From positions 1 through 64,000 of the forward strand of contig NZ_BJOB01000010.1 in NCBI RefSeq assembly GCF_006539985.1: a stretch of 64,000 nt of DNA, given 5' to 3'. Origin of the DNA: Kurthia gibsonii (lineage in GTDB: Bacteria > Bacillota > Bacilli > Bacillales_A > Planococcaceae). The notes under the pieces are model-generated. The model saw only the letters and a program-made list of their open reading frames with translations. It had not been told where the DNA came from and did no database searches. Made by a program: the position numbers and the translations under genes. Positions 28,693 through 37,200 of the stretch are shown here, one piece after another. The number at the start of each line of letters is the position of its first letter. Within the stretch, counting starts at the first letter, position 1.

Positions 28693-30396
28693 TTAAACAC
28701 GTGTTACTGTTTGTTTCGCTAAACCTTCGATTCGCTTTAAAGCACCTGGTTCTGCTGCTTCTACTGCTGTCGCAACCACTTCTAACGCTTTTGTGTAACG
28801 TAAATTAGTAAAAGCAAGCTCTGCTTCTGTTAATTTTTCATCCATACCAGGTTTTGAAGTACGGTAACGATTACCATATTGAATCAATAATTCAATTAAC
28901 TGAACATTACTTAACATTTCTTCAATTACACCTTCTGCTTCAGTAATTAATTCATTTGATTTTTTTAAGTTTGCGGCAATCACGCCTACATTAATCGGTA
29001 CTTCTAATAATTCTTGCTTTACAACGTCTAATTGTTGATCAGCTTCTTTAAAGCGAGCGATAATCTCATCTGGAATACCTGGCATATTCGCTTTTTGAAT
29101 TTTACGCTCTAGTAAACGAAGGCGCTGTTCAAACGATTCTAGCTGTTCACGTCCTTCATTTTCATGAACACGTAAGTCTACTAATTTTTTAGAAAATTCT
29201 TCAATCTCTTTTTTCTTAATTTCAATAAGCTTATCTAAATCTTCTAATTCTTCTTTTAGAATAGAGTAAGCAGATTGTTCTTCTTTTACTTCCACACATA
29301 ATAAATCGTAACGCTGCTTATACGTATTTAAAGCTGAACGGCATTGACGAGGCATTGCAAGTTCCTGTGTTGTTAAATGATAACTTTTTTGAACAACTTC
29401 TGCTTCATACTGCATTTCATCTACAGCTAAAAGTAAATCTTCTAAACGTGTGCCTAACTTTGTAAAATTAGAATCCACAAATTGTTTTGCATGGACTTCA
29501 TTTTCAAGTGCTTCATAATAGGCATCAATATCTTTTTTCATTTGTTCTACTTGTTCAATTGCATTTTCAGTTTCTAACTGCACCAACTGCTCTTTTAATA
29601 TAGGTAATTGCGCTTCAATTGCATCCAATTTTTCTGGCAACTCTAAGTGTAAGAGGAAGAATGATTGCTGTTCCATCGAACGATAACCATTACGTAAGTC
29701 AGATAAATCATTTGGTATCTTATGCTGCACATCTGTCAACAACGTTGGAATCTCCGTAATTAAGCGTAGAATTTCTTTACCTTCATGATCTAACTCTTTC
29801 ACAATTTCTTTCGCTTCTAAATAGTTACCTTCTGCTGTTAGTCGCTCATAAGCTTCAAATTTTTCTGGGAATACAGCTAAACGGCTTTCAAGTAGATTTC
29901 CTGCTTCCCCAAATGAATACTGGTGTGCGAGTAAGGTCTTGCGTGATGTACGGTAATCTAATTTTAAATTTTCGATTTCCACACGACTTTTCTTTTCGCT
30001 TTCAATTAAATCATTTAGTTCTGTTAGAATATTTTCGAGCTCACCATCACAAGCATCAATACGCTGTTCCACCTCTTCTTCAATTTGTGTAGCTTTTTTA
30101 AATTGGAACTTATCTACGGTTTCTTCTGCCTGGATTAGTTGTTGTTCAATTTGAACTAAGTCACCATCCATCATATCAGTCCATTTATTGCGCCATCTCT
30201 CAAACATTTCTTCTGCCTGACCACTCATATTTAACTTTTTCACTTTCGATAATTCCTCTAAAACTGGTTTGTTTTGAAGGTCTAACCTTTTTTGATCCAA
30301 TCTACTAATCTCAGTATGATGTTTTTTGCGGTACACAAAAAGTACGACCACAAAAATCAATAGTACGATGACAATTGGAATGATATAATTGTACAT
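28693..30396 (-). CDS. ezrA: Septation ring formation regulator EzrA
   Basis: Membrane-anchored regulator of FtsZ ring formation. About 567 residues: a single N-terminal membrane segment (about 4-22, IIPIVIVLLIFVVVLFVY) followed by a very long, charged, coiled-coil-rich cytoplasmic part, the spectrin-like EzrA architecture. Length matches B. subtilis EzrA (562). Two adjacent ATGs (30399 and 30396) exist; the second has the better spacing from AGGGGG. It sits beside nifZ-thiI as in B. subtilis and is divergent from hisJ. Confidence 0.93.
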   Translation of the reverse strand: MYNYIIPIVIVLLIFVVVLFVYRKKHHTEISRLDQKRLDLQNKPVLEELSKVKKLNMSGQAEEMFERWRNKWTDMMDGDLVQIEQQLIQAEETVDKFQFKKATQIEEEVEQRIDACDGELENILTELNDLIESEKKSRVEIENLKLDYRTSRKTLLAHQYSFGEAGNLLESRLAVFPEKFEAYERLTAEGNYLEAKEIVKELDHEGKEILRLITEIPTLLTDVQHKIPNDLSDLRNGYRSMEQQSFFLLHLELPEKLDAIEAQLPILKEQLVQLETENAIEQVEQMKKDIDAYYEALENEVHAKQFVDSNFTKLGTRLEDLLLAVDEMQYEAEVVQKSYHLTTQELAMPRQCRSALNTYKQRYDLLCVEVKEEQSAYSILKEELEDLDKLIEIKKKEIEEFSKKLVDLRVHENEGREQLESFEQRLRLLERKIQKANMPGIPDEIIARFKEADQQLDVVKQELLEVPINVGVIAANLKKSNELITEAEGVIEEMLSNVQLIELLIQYGNRYRTSKPGMDEKLTEAELAFTNLRYTKALEVVATAVEAAEPGALKRIEGLAKQTVTRV

Positions 30397-30547
30397 CATA
30401 TGCCCCCTATCTCTTCTATCAGGTTTTCTGCCTACTTATATTATTTTAATATTACCATGTTTCATTTCTTTTTGTTCACCATTTGTATGCGATTTTGTGT
30501 TTTTTTCAATTTTTTGTACTTTTTTTAAGCCATTAGGAGGTTTTCCC

Positions 30548-31345
30548 ATGAAAAGAAACGGACATATTCATACACCTTTCTGCCCACATGGCGCGAAAGA
30601 TTCTTTCGAGCAATATATTGAACAGGCAATTCAAGCAGGTTTTGAAGATATTACTTTTACAGAACATGCTCCTTTACCAACAAATTTTGTAGATCCAACA
30701 CCTTTGCAAGATAGTGGTATGCAACCAAAAGATGTAGCTACGTATATTAAAATATTGCAAAACTTACAAGCTCAATATGCGAACAACATAAAAATCCGCA
30801 TTGGTTTTGAAATTGATTATATAATAGGGTATGAAAAAGAAACAAAACAATGGTTACATACATATGGTCCTGTAATAGACGATGCTATTTTATCTGTTCA
30901 TTTTTTAAGAATTAACGGAGAATATGTTTGTATTGATTACTCAGATAATGTTTTTATGGATACCGTTCAAAAAGTCGGTTCAGTTGAACGATTATATCAT
31001 ATGTATTATGATACAGTTCAGCAGTCGATTGAAGCCGATTTAGGGACTTTTAAACCAAAGAGAATTGGACATCCAACACTCATCCATAAATTTCAACATG
31101 CTCATCAAGAAACGATTGACGATCACGAACAGATTGAACATGTTTTACAATCCATCAAACATCATAACTATGAGCTTGACGTAAATAGTGCGGGATATGC
31201 TAAGAAATTTTGTTTAGAATCTTACCCACCTATTCGTTATATCGAACACGCAAAACAATTACAAATTCCTCTCGTTTTTGGTTCGGATGCTCATCAAGCA
31301 AAAGACTTTGACCAGTTCTTTGAGGAATTACAACCGTATTTATAG
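30548..31345 (+). CDS. hisJ: Histidinol-phosphatase, PHP type
   Basis: PHP-fold phosphatase that dephosphorylates histidinol phosphate in histidine synthesis (B. subtilis HisJ, formerly YtvP). 265 residues from the ATG at 30548, which follows an AGGAGG site; the upstream open frame to 30389 is hydrophobic nonsense without a start signal. Metal motif GHIHTPFCPHG (4-14), FTEHAPLP (about 39-46), the SVHF segment (about 116) and SDAHQAKDFDQF near the C-terminus are all present. The rest of the his operon is not nearby, as in B. subtilis. Confidence 0.93.
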   Translation: MKRNGHIHTPFCPHGAKDSFEQYIEQAIQAGFEDITFTEHAPLPTNFVDPTPLQDSGMQPKDVATYIKILQNLQAQYANNIKIRIGFEIDYIIGYEKETKQWLHTYGPVIDDAILSVHFLRINGEYVCIDYSDNVFMDTVQKVGSVERLYHMYYDTVQQSIEADLGTFKPKRIGHPTLIHKFQHAHQETIDDHEQIEHVLQSIKHHNYELDVNSAGYAKKFCLESYPPIRYIEHAKQLQIPLVFGSDAHQAKDFDQFFEELQPYL

Positions 31346-31363
31346 AAAAGGAAGTGGCTTTAT

Positions 31364-31846
31364 ATGTTTACACCACAAAATATTGAAGGTTCATCAAAAG
31401 AAAAATATGTTATGTTATCAAAACAACTAGCAGCATTAACAGAAGGCGAAACAGATCACATCGCTATTTTAAGTAATGCATCAGCTTTATTAAACCAAGC
31501 GCTTGATACAATTAACTGGTGTGGTTTTTATTTATATAAAAATGACGAGTTATTATTAGGTCCATTCCAAGGCTTACCAGCTTGTGTACACATCGCTCTT
31601 GGTCGTGGTGTTTGCGGTACAGCTGCAAGCGAATTAAAAACATATCGTGTAGAAGACGTGCATGCTTTCCCAGGACATATCGCTTGTGATGCTGCATCCA
31701 ATTCTGAAATTGTCGTACCAATTGTAATCAACGGAGAACTATACGGCGTACTTGACATTGATAGCCCAATCAAAAATCGCTTCTCAGAAGAAGACCAAGA
31801 AGGTATTGAGCTATTTGTCGAAACACTTCAAAAATTTTTAGTATAA
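31364..31846 (+). CDS. ytsP: GAF-domain free methionine-(R)-sulfoxide reductase
   Basis: Single GAF-domain protein of 160 residues, family of free methionine-R-sulfoxide reductase (fRMsr). The three family cysteines are in place: Cys74 and Cys84 in LPACVHIALGRGVCGTAA and Cys108 in GHIACDAASNSE. This argues for an active enzyme that repairs oxidised free methionine. It starts 18 bases after hisJ on the same strand, with its own ribosome site (GGAAG). In B. subtilis ytsP also lies beside ytrP. Confidence 0.9.
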   Translation: MFTPQNIEGSSKEKYVMLSKQLAALTEGETDHIAILSNASALLNQALDTINWCGFYLYKNDELLLGPFQGLPACVHIALGRGVCGTAASELKTYRVEDVHAFPGHIACDAASNSEIVVPIVINGELYGVLDIDSPIKNRFSEEDQEGIELFVETLQKFLV

Positions 31847-31855
31847 GCAAACACA

Positions 31856-31900
31856 AAAAGAGAAATCCCTTTAAAAAATAATGGGACTTCTCTTTTTTCA
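31856..31900. terminator. Bidirectional terminator ytsP / ytrP
   Basis: AAAAAGAGAAATCCC (around 31855-31869) pairs with GGGACTTCTCTTTTT (31882-31896) with one mismatch, between two convergent genes. Confidence 0.85.
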
Positions 31901-31914
31901 ATTCCTTTTCTCTA

Positions 31915-33783
31915 TTAAAGAATCTCTTTAATTTCCATCTTTTTCGTGTATATTTGAGCTTGATTTTTCCCATTACCTTTTGCAAAATATAACGCTGCAT
32001 CCGCTTCTTTAAATAAACTTTGATATGTTACATGCTTTCGGTGATGATTCCAATAAGAAATTCCTGCAGAAACTGTTACTTTAGGAACTGTCTCGGTAGC
32101 AATACGTTGTGAAATACGCGCTATGATTTGTTGACTATTCATCAACTGATTATTCGGTAGATAAACAGCTAGTTCTTCCCCGCCCCAACGCGCTCCAATT
32201 CCACACTCCCCTACTTCTTCTTGAATAATTTTTGCTACATGCTCTAAAACACGATCTCCTTGATGATGACCGAATTTATCATTTACTTGTTTGAAGTCAT
32301 CAATGTCAAATAATACAAAAACACCTTGTCTATCGATGTGCATCGACTCCTCAACAAAGCTATCTAGATAATGGCGCGCAAAAAGTTTGGTTAAATTATC
32401 GCGATTTACCATCTCCTGTAGCTGTTCACGTAAAATAACATTTGAAATTGCCAATGAAGAGTGACGAATAATCGATTGGATTAATTTATAACTATCAAAG
32501 GAGAAGTAATAAGCCTCTTCATGTACTAATAACACAAAGCCATGCACTTTCTCTCGAATAATGATAGGTACAGCCATCAATGATGCGTATGGTATTTCTA
32601 AATCAATTAATTCTTGAAAATCTGCAACAAACAGTGGCTCATTCGTTCTTGAAAAGTGCTTACCAATGTACTCCAAATAAACAGCTGATTCATTTGAATA
32701 AAAATAAGGTGTTGTTCCCGTCTCTATCTCTAATCGTTGGTTCATAAAAACAAATGCCAATTCAGAAGGCTTAAATGCTTTTGAAATTTGTTTCGACAAA
32801 TATTCAAGCATTTCTTTTTGTGATAAGTTCATATTCAAATCATGAAATGACTCATTAATAAACTGTAAATCGTTGACAAGTCGATGCGATTGCCCATATA
32901 ACTTTGCATTTTCTAACGCTTTACCTGATGTATCGCCTAAAAAACTTAGTTTTCTTTCATCATATTCTGTGAAGTGGTATTTCCCATGCTTTTCAATACG
33001 GATTACACCGTATGTTCCTTGACGCCCCTTGATTGGAGCACATAAAGATGTTAGTCCATGTTCTTCAAAATTTTCATACACTAAATGACCCGATACAAAC
33101 GATTCTGTTGTCGCAGGTCTTTCATTAATATAGTCATATACCGATACATTTTTAGGTAGTTGATGTTCTTGATCATTCGATAAAATCAATTGATGTTCAT
33201 ATTGAGAAAATTTACTTTCTAATTCTTGTAAAAGCGTATCTATAATATGCTTAGTATTCATTGTTGAGTGGAATAATTCTGTCATTTTTAACAATTCTTT
33301 ATTCAAAAGATTTTCTGCACGATTTTGATATTGTTGCTTAATTGTACGTGCAGACTCATAGAATGACTTCATTAATTCCGCAAAGTAATCACTTTGTTTT
33401 ACTTCTTCCCATTTAGGTGAAGAAGTAAAAAACAATACTCCTTCTACATCGCCTTTTTGTCGAATGATTAAAGCATCATTCACTTCTGGATGATGGATTT
33501 GTACGCTTGATACAAGATGATGAATTGAATTATTTTGTATATGTGTGAGAATACAATCTAAAGCGATATGATGAGATTGAAAATCTTGTTGATGATGTCT
33601 TAGCTTTCGTAATTGTTTTTCTTCTATAAAATAGTACTCTACATTTTTTAATTGGAATTGTTGATACAAGAATTCATTTAAATAACTATAATATGAGAAG
33701 GTATTAAATCCATCGCGATGAATTTCAATCCATAAGTCCAATATATGCCCTTTAATTGCATCCATAATATGTTGATCTCGCAA
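31915..33783 (-). CDS. ytrP: GAF-GGDEF diguanylate cyclase-like protein YtrP
   Basis: Soluble 622-residue protein with an N-terminal region of unknown fold, two GAF-like sensor regions (about 150-305 and about 315-455) and a C-terminal GGDEF domain (about 460-620). The active-site loop is GGEEL (534-538) with FVLFDIDDFKQVNDKFGHHQGD upstream, so cyclic-di-GMP synthesis is plausible. The inhibitory RxxD I-site is not seen before GGEEL. No membrane segment. It starts with TTG at 33783, six bases after an AGGTGA ribosome site; no better ATG follows closely. B. subtilis YtrP sits in the same place next to ytsP and rpsD. Confidence 0.88.
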   Translation of the reverse strand: MRDQHIMDAIKGHILDLWIEIHRDGFNTFSYYSYLNEFLYQQFQLKNVEYYFIEEKQLRKLRHHQQDFQSHHIALDCILTHIQNNSIHHLVSSVQIHHPEVNDALIIRQKGDVEGVLFFTSSPKWEEVKQSDYFAELMKSFYESARTIKQQYQNRAENLLNKELLKMTELFHSTMNTKHIIDTLLQELESKFSQYEHQLILSNDQEHQLPKNVSVYDYINERPATTESFVSGHLVYENFEEHGLTSLCAPIKGRQGTYGVIRIEKHGKYHFTEYDERKLSFLGDTSGKALENAKLYGQSHRLVNDLQFINESFHDLNMNLSQKEMLEYLSKQISKAFKPSELAFVFMNQRLEIETGTTPYFYSNESAVYLEYIGKHFSRTNEPLFVADFQELIDLEIPYASLMAVPIIIREKVHGFVLLVHEEAYYFSFDSYKLIQSIIRHSSLAISNVILREQLQEMVNRDNLTKLFARHYLDSFVEESMHIDRQGVFVLFDIDDFKQVNDKFGHHQGDRVLEHVAKIIQEEVGECGIGARWGGEELAVYLPNNQLMNSQQIIARISQRIATETVPKVTVSAGISYWNHHRKHVTYQSLFKEADAALYFAKGNGKNQAQIYTKKMEIKEIL

Positions 33784-33927
33784 ATGTAATCACCTATTTT
33801 CGTTTAATAGACACAAGATTCTTAATCTGTATTATACACAAATAGGTTCTTTTATACTACTTCTATTTAACCAAGTTCAAAAAAAACAATTTTTTTAATT
33901 AATTTGTCCGTTATTCCCCTCATTTTC

Positions 33928-33956
33928 TTGACATACCAATCTATGCGCTATACAAT
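33928..33956 (+). promoter_or_regulatory. rpsD promoter
   Basis: Near-consensus sigma-A promoter: TTGACA (33928-33933), 17-base spacer, TACAAT (33951-33956). Transcription should start near 33963, giving a leader of about 185 bases. Confidence 0.9.
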
Positions 33957-33962
33957 AGAATT

Positions 33963-34140
33963 TGTGTAAAATAAACGCAGCGGTTGTATGGTATTGTCGT
34001 TTATTCTGTTCCTCTAGTTCTGCTAGACGGAGTAGGAGTAATTCTTAGGCTGCATGAACGAAACTACTTGAATATAGAATAACTGCTTTGCTAAATACAG
34101 CTGATTTTTGTTTTATGCCAAATAAAAATCATAGGAGGGA
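33963..34140 (+). ncRNA. Long rpsD leader, probable S4 autoregulatory RNA
   Basis: An unusually long 5' leader for a monocistronic ribosomal gene. GCAGC near 33979 can pair with GCTGC near 34050, enclosing a further hairpin around CTAG-TTCTG-CTAG. In B. subtilis S4 represses rpsD by binding its leader RNA; this leader has the right place and size for that, but I could not verify the consensus structure. Confidence 0.55.
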
Positions 34141-34146
34141 CTTTAA

Positions 34147-34749
34147 ATGTCTCGTTATACAGGTCCATCTTGGAAACTATCTCGTCGTTTAGGCATTTCT
34201 TTAAGCGGTACTGGTAAAGAAATCGAAAAGCGTCCATACGCTCCAGGTCAACACGGTCCAACTCAACGTAAAAAATTATCTGAGTATGGTCTACAATTAC
34301 AAGAAAAACAAAAACTTCGTCATATGTACGGTATGACTGAACGTCAATTCCACAACTTATTCGTTAAAGCTGGTAAAATGAATGGTGTTCATGGTGAAAA
34401 CTTCATGATCCTTCTTGAAACTCGCTTGGACAACTTAGTTTACCGTCTTGGCTTAGCTCGCACTCGTCGCGGCGCTCGTCAATTAGTAAACCATGGTCAC
34501 GTAACAGTTGATGGTAAACGCGTTGATATCCCATCATACAGCGTAAAACCAGGTCAAGTTATTTCTCTTCGTGAAAAATCTCTTAACCTTACTGCTGTAA
34601 ACGAAGCAATCGAAGCTAACGCATTCGTTCCAGAATACTTAACTTTCGATGCTGACAACAAAGTTGGTACTTTCACTCGCCTACCAGAGCGCTCTGAATT
34701 ATCAGCTGAAATCAACGAAGCTTACATCGTAGAGTTCTACTCTCGTTAA
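34147..34749 (+). CDS. rpsD: 30S ribosomal protein S4
   Basis: Primary-binding 16S rRNA protein of the small subunit. 200 residues, the same length as B. subtilis S4. The start [19 protein letters not shown] and the S4 RNA-binding domain (about 90-150, [29 protein letters not shown]) are clear. No cysteine zinc motif is present in the N-terminus, as in zinc-free (C-) paralogues. It stands alone, in Bacillus fashion, with a strong promoter, a long leader and a strong terminator. Confidence 0.98.
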   Translation: MSRYTGPSWKLSRRLGISLSGTGKEIEKRPYAPGQHGPTQRKKLSEYGLQLQEKQKLRHMYGMTERQFHNLFVKAGKMNGVHGENFMILLETRLDNLVYRLGLARTRRGARQLVNHGHVTVDGKRVDIPSYSVKPGQVISLREKSLNLTAVNEAIEANAFVPEYLTFDADNKVGTFTRLPERSELSAEINEAYIVEFYSR

Positions 34750-34762
34750 TCTTTTTGATTCA

Positions 34763-34797
34763 AAAAACCTTGAAAACGTTGTTTTCAAGGTTTTTTT
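34763..34797 (+). terminator. rpsD terminator
   Basis: CCTTGAAAAC (34768-34777) pairs with GTTTTCAAGG (34781-34790), followed by seven T. Strong. Confidence 0.93.
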
Positions 34798-34891
34798 GTT
34801 GTTTAAACATATAATTTATAACAAAAATACACTTGTTTTCTTTCGCCGATAAACATATTTTCTCTTTCCATACCTCACACCTTTCACTTAA

Positions 34892-35271
34892 AATGATACA
34901 TCGAAAAATGGTACAAAATATGAAGTAGGAAATATGGTGAAAATTGATCGTGTTGATTTTACCATTACATTTGCAAAATTATCGGATGGTGAAAAAATAT
35001 AAAGCCTAAAGGCAAGGCTCTTACACTAGAGATAACTGCAAACAAAAAAGTACTACTTGCTTCTACAGAATTTACACTTTATAAAAACGGTAAGAAACAA
35101 GAAAGTTACTTCGGTGAAACGAATCATCTAGATGATGATTTAGATAAGAACAAAACGGTTAAAAGTGTATTACAATATGATGTTGAAGGTGCTGAAGAAT
35201 ATGAGCTTATTTATAAACCAGCCTATGTAAGTGACAAAAAATAATATAAGTGGCATATTGAAGTAAAATAA
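34892..35271 (+). pseudogene. Decayed DUF4352-like (lipoprotein-type) gene fragment
   Basis: A degraded coding sequence. An open frame starting after a stop at 34889 reads as NGTKYEVGNMVKIDRVDFTI, stops at 35000, and continues one frame over from 35002 (KPKGKALTLEITANKK ... AEEYELIYKPAYVSDKK), with a stop at 35242 and a last in-frame piece YKWHIEVK ending at 35271. The 5' end that would encode a signal peptide is missing. The style resembles DUF4352-type immunoglobulin-like domains of secreted lipoproteins; this is inference from pattern and not a database result. The frameshift and truncation mean it is unlikely to be functional. Confidence 0.6.
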
Positions 35272-35292
35272 ATCTATTTAATTGAAAGGAAG

Positions 35293-35536
35293 ATGATTTA
35301 CAGGACGCTACTATTCAATTAACTTTGGATTAGGCAATGCTTTTGAAGATTTGTTTGAAGATATTGGAAAAGATAAGTCATACGCAGAAGAAAATGTGGA
35401 ACTAAATCGCCAACAGATTAAAATCCATGATGATGAAAGGAAACTCCTTAACACATCACATCGGAATGGTATTGCTCCTACTGCTTTGGAAGATGTGCTT
35501 GTCGATTTCGGTGAACATCGTTACTACAGTAATTAG
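35293..35536 (+). pseudogene. Frameshifted unknown ORF
   Basis: An ATG at 35293 with a good GAAAGGAAG ribosome site opens a frame that stops after nine codons, whereas the adjacent frame carries a long coding-like stretch (GRYYSINFGLGNAFEDLFED through VDFGEHRYYSN, stop at 35536). A single frameshift near 35300 would join them into about 80 residues. The alternative is a 61-residue ORF from TTG or ATG-like codon at 35351, without ribosome site. The protein is acidic and helical-looking; no family recognised. Confidence 0.5.
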
Positions 35537-35568
35537 ATGGATGTATAAATATAAAACAGGTTAAAAAA

Positions 35569-35646
35569 CTGGAAACGCACGACAGCGCGATTCCAGCTTT
35601 TCTTATGTTCATATGGGATGATGTTTTTATACTTATATCCCAGTCC
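35569..35646. repeat. Two-hairpin dispersed repeat, copy A
   Basis: About 78 bases alike to 51849-51925. Hairpin 1 (35569-35578 with 35587-35596) is followed by CTTTTCTTATG; hairpin 2 pairs TGGGAT (35614-35619) with ATCCCA (35637-35642). Differences from copy B in the stems are compensatory, which supports a conserved RNA or DNA structure. It lies between the decayed ORF and the convergent YIP1 gene and could double as a terminator. Confidence 0.7.
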
Positions 35647-35655
35647 ACTTAAATT

Positions 35656-36288
35656 TTATAGTTGTGTAAGACCTAAAAAGATTCCTACACAAGCAAATAT
35701 AATAGCAGAAATAACAGCCACTGATAAAATCATCGTAAAGAATGCCTTCCATTTGGAGTATTGATGTACTTCCGATAACATAACAATCCCCACAATAAAC
35801 GTATAGATAGAACAAATAACCGTTAAAATACCCACGATAATTGCTAACGTAATTGATCCAGCTGTCTGATTTAAATCCGTATTATAAAAATTAGCCGGAT
35901 ATGCAATTAAATAAATAATTACAAACGGGAAAAGTAAAAAGTGAGGAAATGTTAGGAACATTGAACCTTTATATAAAGCTACAAAACTACCTGTTCCCTT
36001 TAGAATTTTACCCACTAACCAATAAAAGAATGCTGTAAAAATACTACCTACAATTAAAGCAAAAATGGCACCTACTGCTCCAGCAAATATAATGATGAAA
36101 GAGTTTGGTAAGTCACCTGAACTTGTCACCATATTCTTTTGATCCATTGTCCCAAATAAACTTGTTGCCCATGCACCTAAGAAAGCAAGAAAGAATATAC
36201 CCCAAAAACTGCGTTCCATCAATACGCTTTTCACCGTATCAACTGGATGAAACCAGAGATGTGTAAAGGGATTTACTTTTTTATGCAT
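35656..36288 (-). CDS. YIP1 family membrane protein
   Basis: Integral membrane protein of 210 residues with about five hydrophobic helices (roughly 28-45, 62-92, 108-130, 145-175 and 185-205) and a short charged N-terminus HKKVNPFTHLWFHPVDTVKSV, typical of bacterial YIP1/YckC-like proteins. Two ATGs (36294 and 36288) follow an AGGAGG; the first touches it, so 36288 is taken. Function is not known. It is the gene next to the CstR-rhodanese pair but probably separate, since a hairpin lies between. Confidence 0.8.
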   Translation of the reverse strand: MHKKVNPFTHLWFHPVDTVKSVLMERSFWGIFFLAFLGAWATSLFGTMDQKNMVTSSGDLPNSFIIIFAGAVGAIFALIVGSIFTAFFYWLVGKILKGTGSFVALYKGSMFLTFPHFLLFPFVIIYLIAYPANFYNTDLNQTAGSITLAIIVGILTVICSIYTFIVGIVMLSEVHQYSKWKAFFTMILSVAVISAIIFACVGIFLGLTQL

Positions 36289-36391
36289 GCTCATCCTCCT
36301 AATTAATAAAACATGAATTTTTTGATATTATTAGAATTTACCCTGATTTCTTTTAGGACAAACAGCCTCCATTTATTGTTACTTTGCAAAA

Positions 36392-36422
36392 AAGAAGAAC
36401 CACAACATTGTGTGATTCTTCC
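36392..36422 (-). terminator. Possible terminator after the rhodanese gene
   Basis: GAAGAACCACAA and TTGTGTGATTCTTC form a bulged hairpin; the minus-strand tail is TTTTTTGC. Fifteen bases downstream of the rhodanese stop. Confidence 0.55.
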
Positions 36423-36436
36423 AGATTGAGTATTGA

Positions 36437-36733
36437 TTATTCTACTTCTCCGCCCCACATCATCATACCGCCATTCATATTCGTTACATCGTAACCTTGT
36501 TGCTCTAAAAATTGTGTTGCTTGACCTGAGCGTCCACCTGAGCGACATACCATAATATATGGTGTATTTTTATCTAATTCATGCATTCTAAATTCTAATA
36601 AACCTAAAGGAATATGAGTAATGCCAGGAATTTTTCCTGCTTCTACTTCTTCTACTTCGCGTACATCGATTAAATGTAGTTGTTCACCTGCTGCTAACTT
36701 TTCTTGTACTTCTGTTGTTGTAATAGTTTTCAT
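36437..36733 (-). CDS. Single-domain rhodanese (sulfurtransferase)
   Basis: A 98-residue rhodanese-fold protein; the active-site loop is CRSGGRS with catalytic Cys63, preceded by LIDVREVEEVEAGKIPG, the family pattern. Small cytosolic single-domain rhodaneses move persulfide sulfur. It is the second gene after a CstR-like sensor, and both carry ATACCCC-type sequences upstream, so a role in sulfide and persulfide handling (as in the Staphylococcus cst system) is likely. The other cst genes (a persulfide dioxygenase, a sulfide:quinone reductase) are not in this window. Confidence 0.9.
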   Translation of the reverse strand: MKTITTTEVQEKLAAGEQLHLIDVREVEEVEAGKIPGITHIPLGLLEFRMHELDKNTPYIMVCRSGGRSGQATQFLEQQGYDVTNMNGGMMMWGGEVE

Positions 36734-36756
36734 TCTATATGCTCCTCTTTTATACT

Positions 36757-36803
36757 TATGGGGGTATTAAAAATAGTAAAAAGAAGTACGAAACGACTTC
36801 TTT
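36757..36803 (-). promoter_or_regulatory. Terminator hairpin and operator-like half site, cstR to rhodanese
   Basis: AAAGAAGT (36780-36787) pairs with ACTTCTTT (36796-36803), starting directly after the cstR stop and followed by a T run on the minus strand: a terminator or attenuator. Closer to the rhodanese start, ATACCCCCATA (minus strand, 36757-36767) repeats the ATACCCC half of the cstR operator. Confidence 0.55.
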
Positions 36804-37067
36804 TTAGCGACTTTTCACAAGAAGATTCACAGCTTCTTGAATAAGCTCTTCATGTGTTTTATCGTCTGTATTCCCTTCGCCTTGGATACAGTGTACTAAA
36901 TTCGTACTAACGACTAAGCCAATTGTACGATCGATTGCTGAACGAGCAGCAGATAATTGTGTAATGACTTGTTTACAGTCTTTACCTTCATCCATCATGC
37001 GTAAAATCCCTTGAATCTGTCCATCGATGCGTTTCAGTCTGTTTCGAACTTGTTGATCATATTCCAC
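36804..37067 (-). CDS. cstR: CstR-like persulfide-sensing repressor (CsoR family)
   Basis: All-helical DNA-binding protein of 87 residues, CsoR/RcnR family (DUF156). Cys31 and Cys60 are present at the spacing of the sensor pair of S. aureus CstR (C31, C60). In copper-sensing CsoR the second cysteine is preceded four residues earlier by a His ligand (B. subtilis C45-H70-C74); here that position is Asn56. The protein is therefore predicted to sense reactive sulfur species through a Cys-Cys link, not copper. A rhodanese gene follows. The promoter carries a matching dyad within its spacer. Confidence 0.85.
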   Translation of the reverse strand: MEYDQQVRNRLKRIDGQIQGILRMMDEGKDCKQVITQLSAARSAIDRTIGLVVSTNLVHCIQGEGNTDDKTHEELIQEAVNLLVKSR

Positions 37068-37100
37068 TATTTTTACCTCCCATCATTTATTTATATCGCT

Positions 37101-37129
37101 ATGATATACCCCGCAAGGTATTTAGTCAA
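37101..37129 (-). promoter_or_regulatory. cstR promoter with embedded operator
   Basis: On the minus strand, TTGACT (37124-37129) and TATCAT (37101-37106) are exactly 17 bases apart. The spacer carries the dyad ATACC-N6-GGTAT (37106-37121), of the type bound by CsoR/CstR repressors, so the repressor would sit between the two promoter boxes. Confidence 0.72.
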
Positions 37130-37200
37130 GCATTTCAAATTCAGAAGTTCATCATACACTATGTTATAATTTTTGAAAAGAAATGTGAAGGAGGATTTTC

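Noticed and set aside
36804-37067. Copper sensor CsoR
   Set aside because: The copper-ligand His is replaced by Asn; the spacing Cys31/Cys60 fits CstR.
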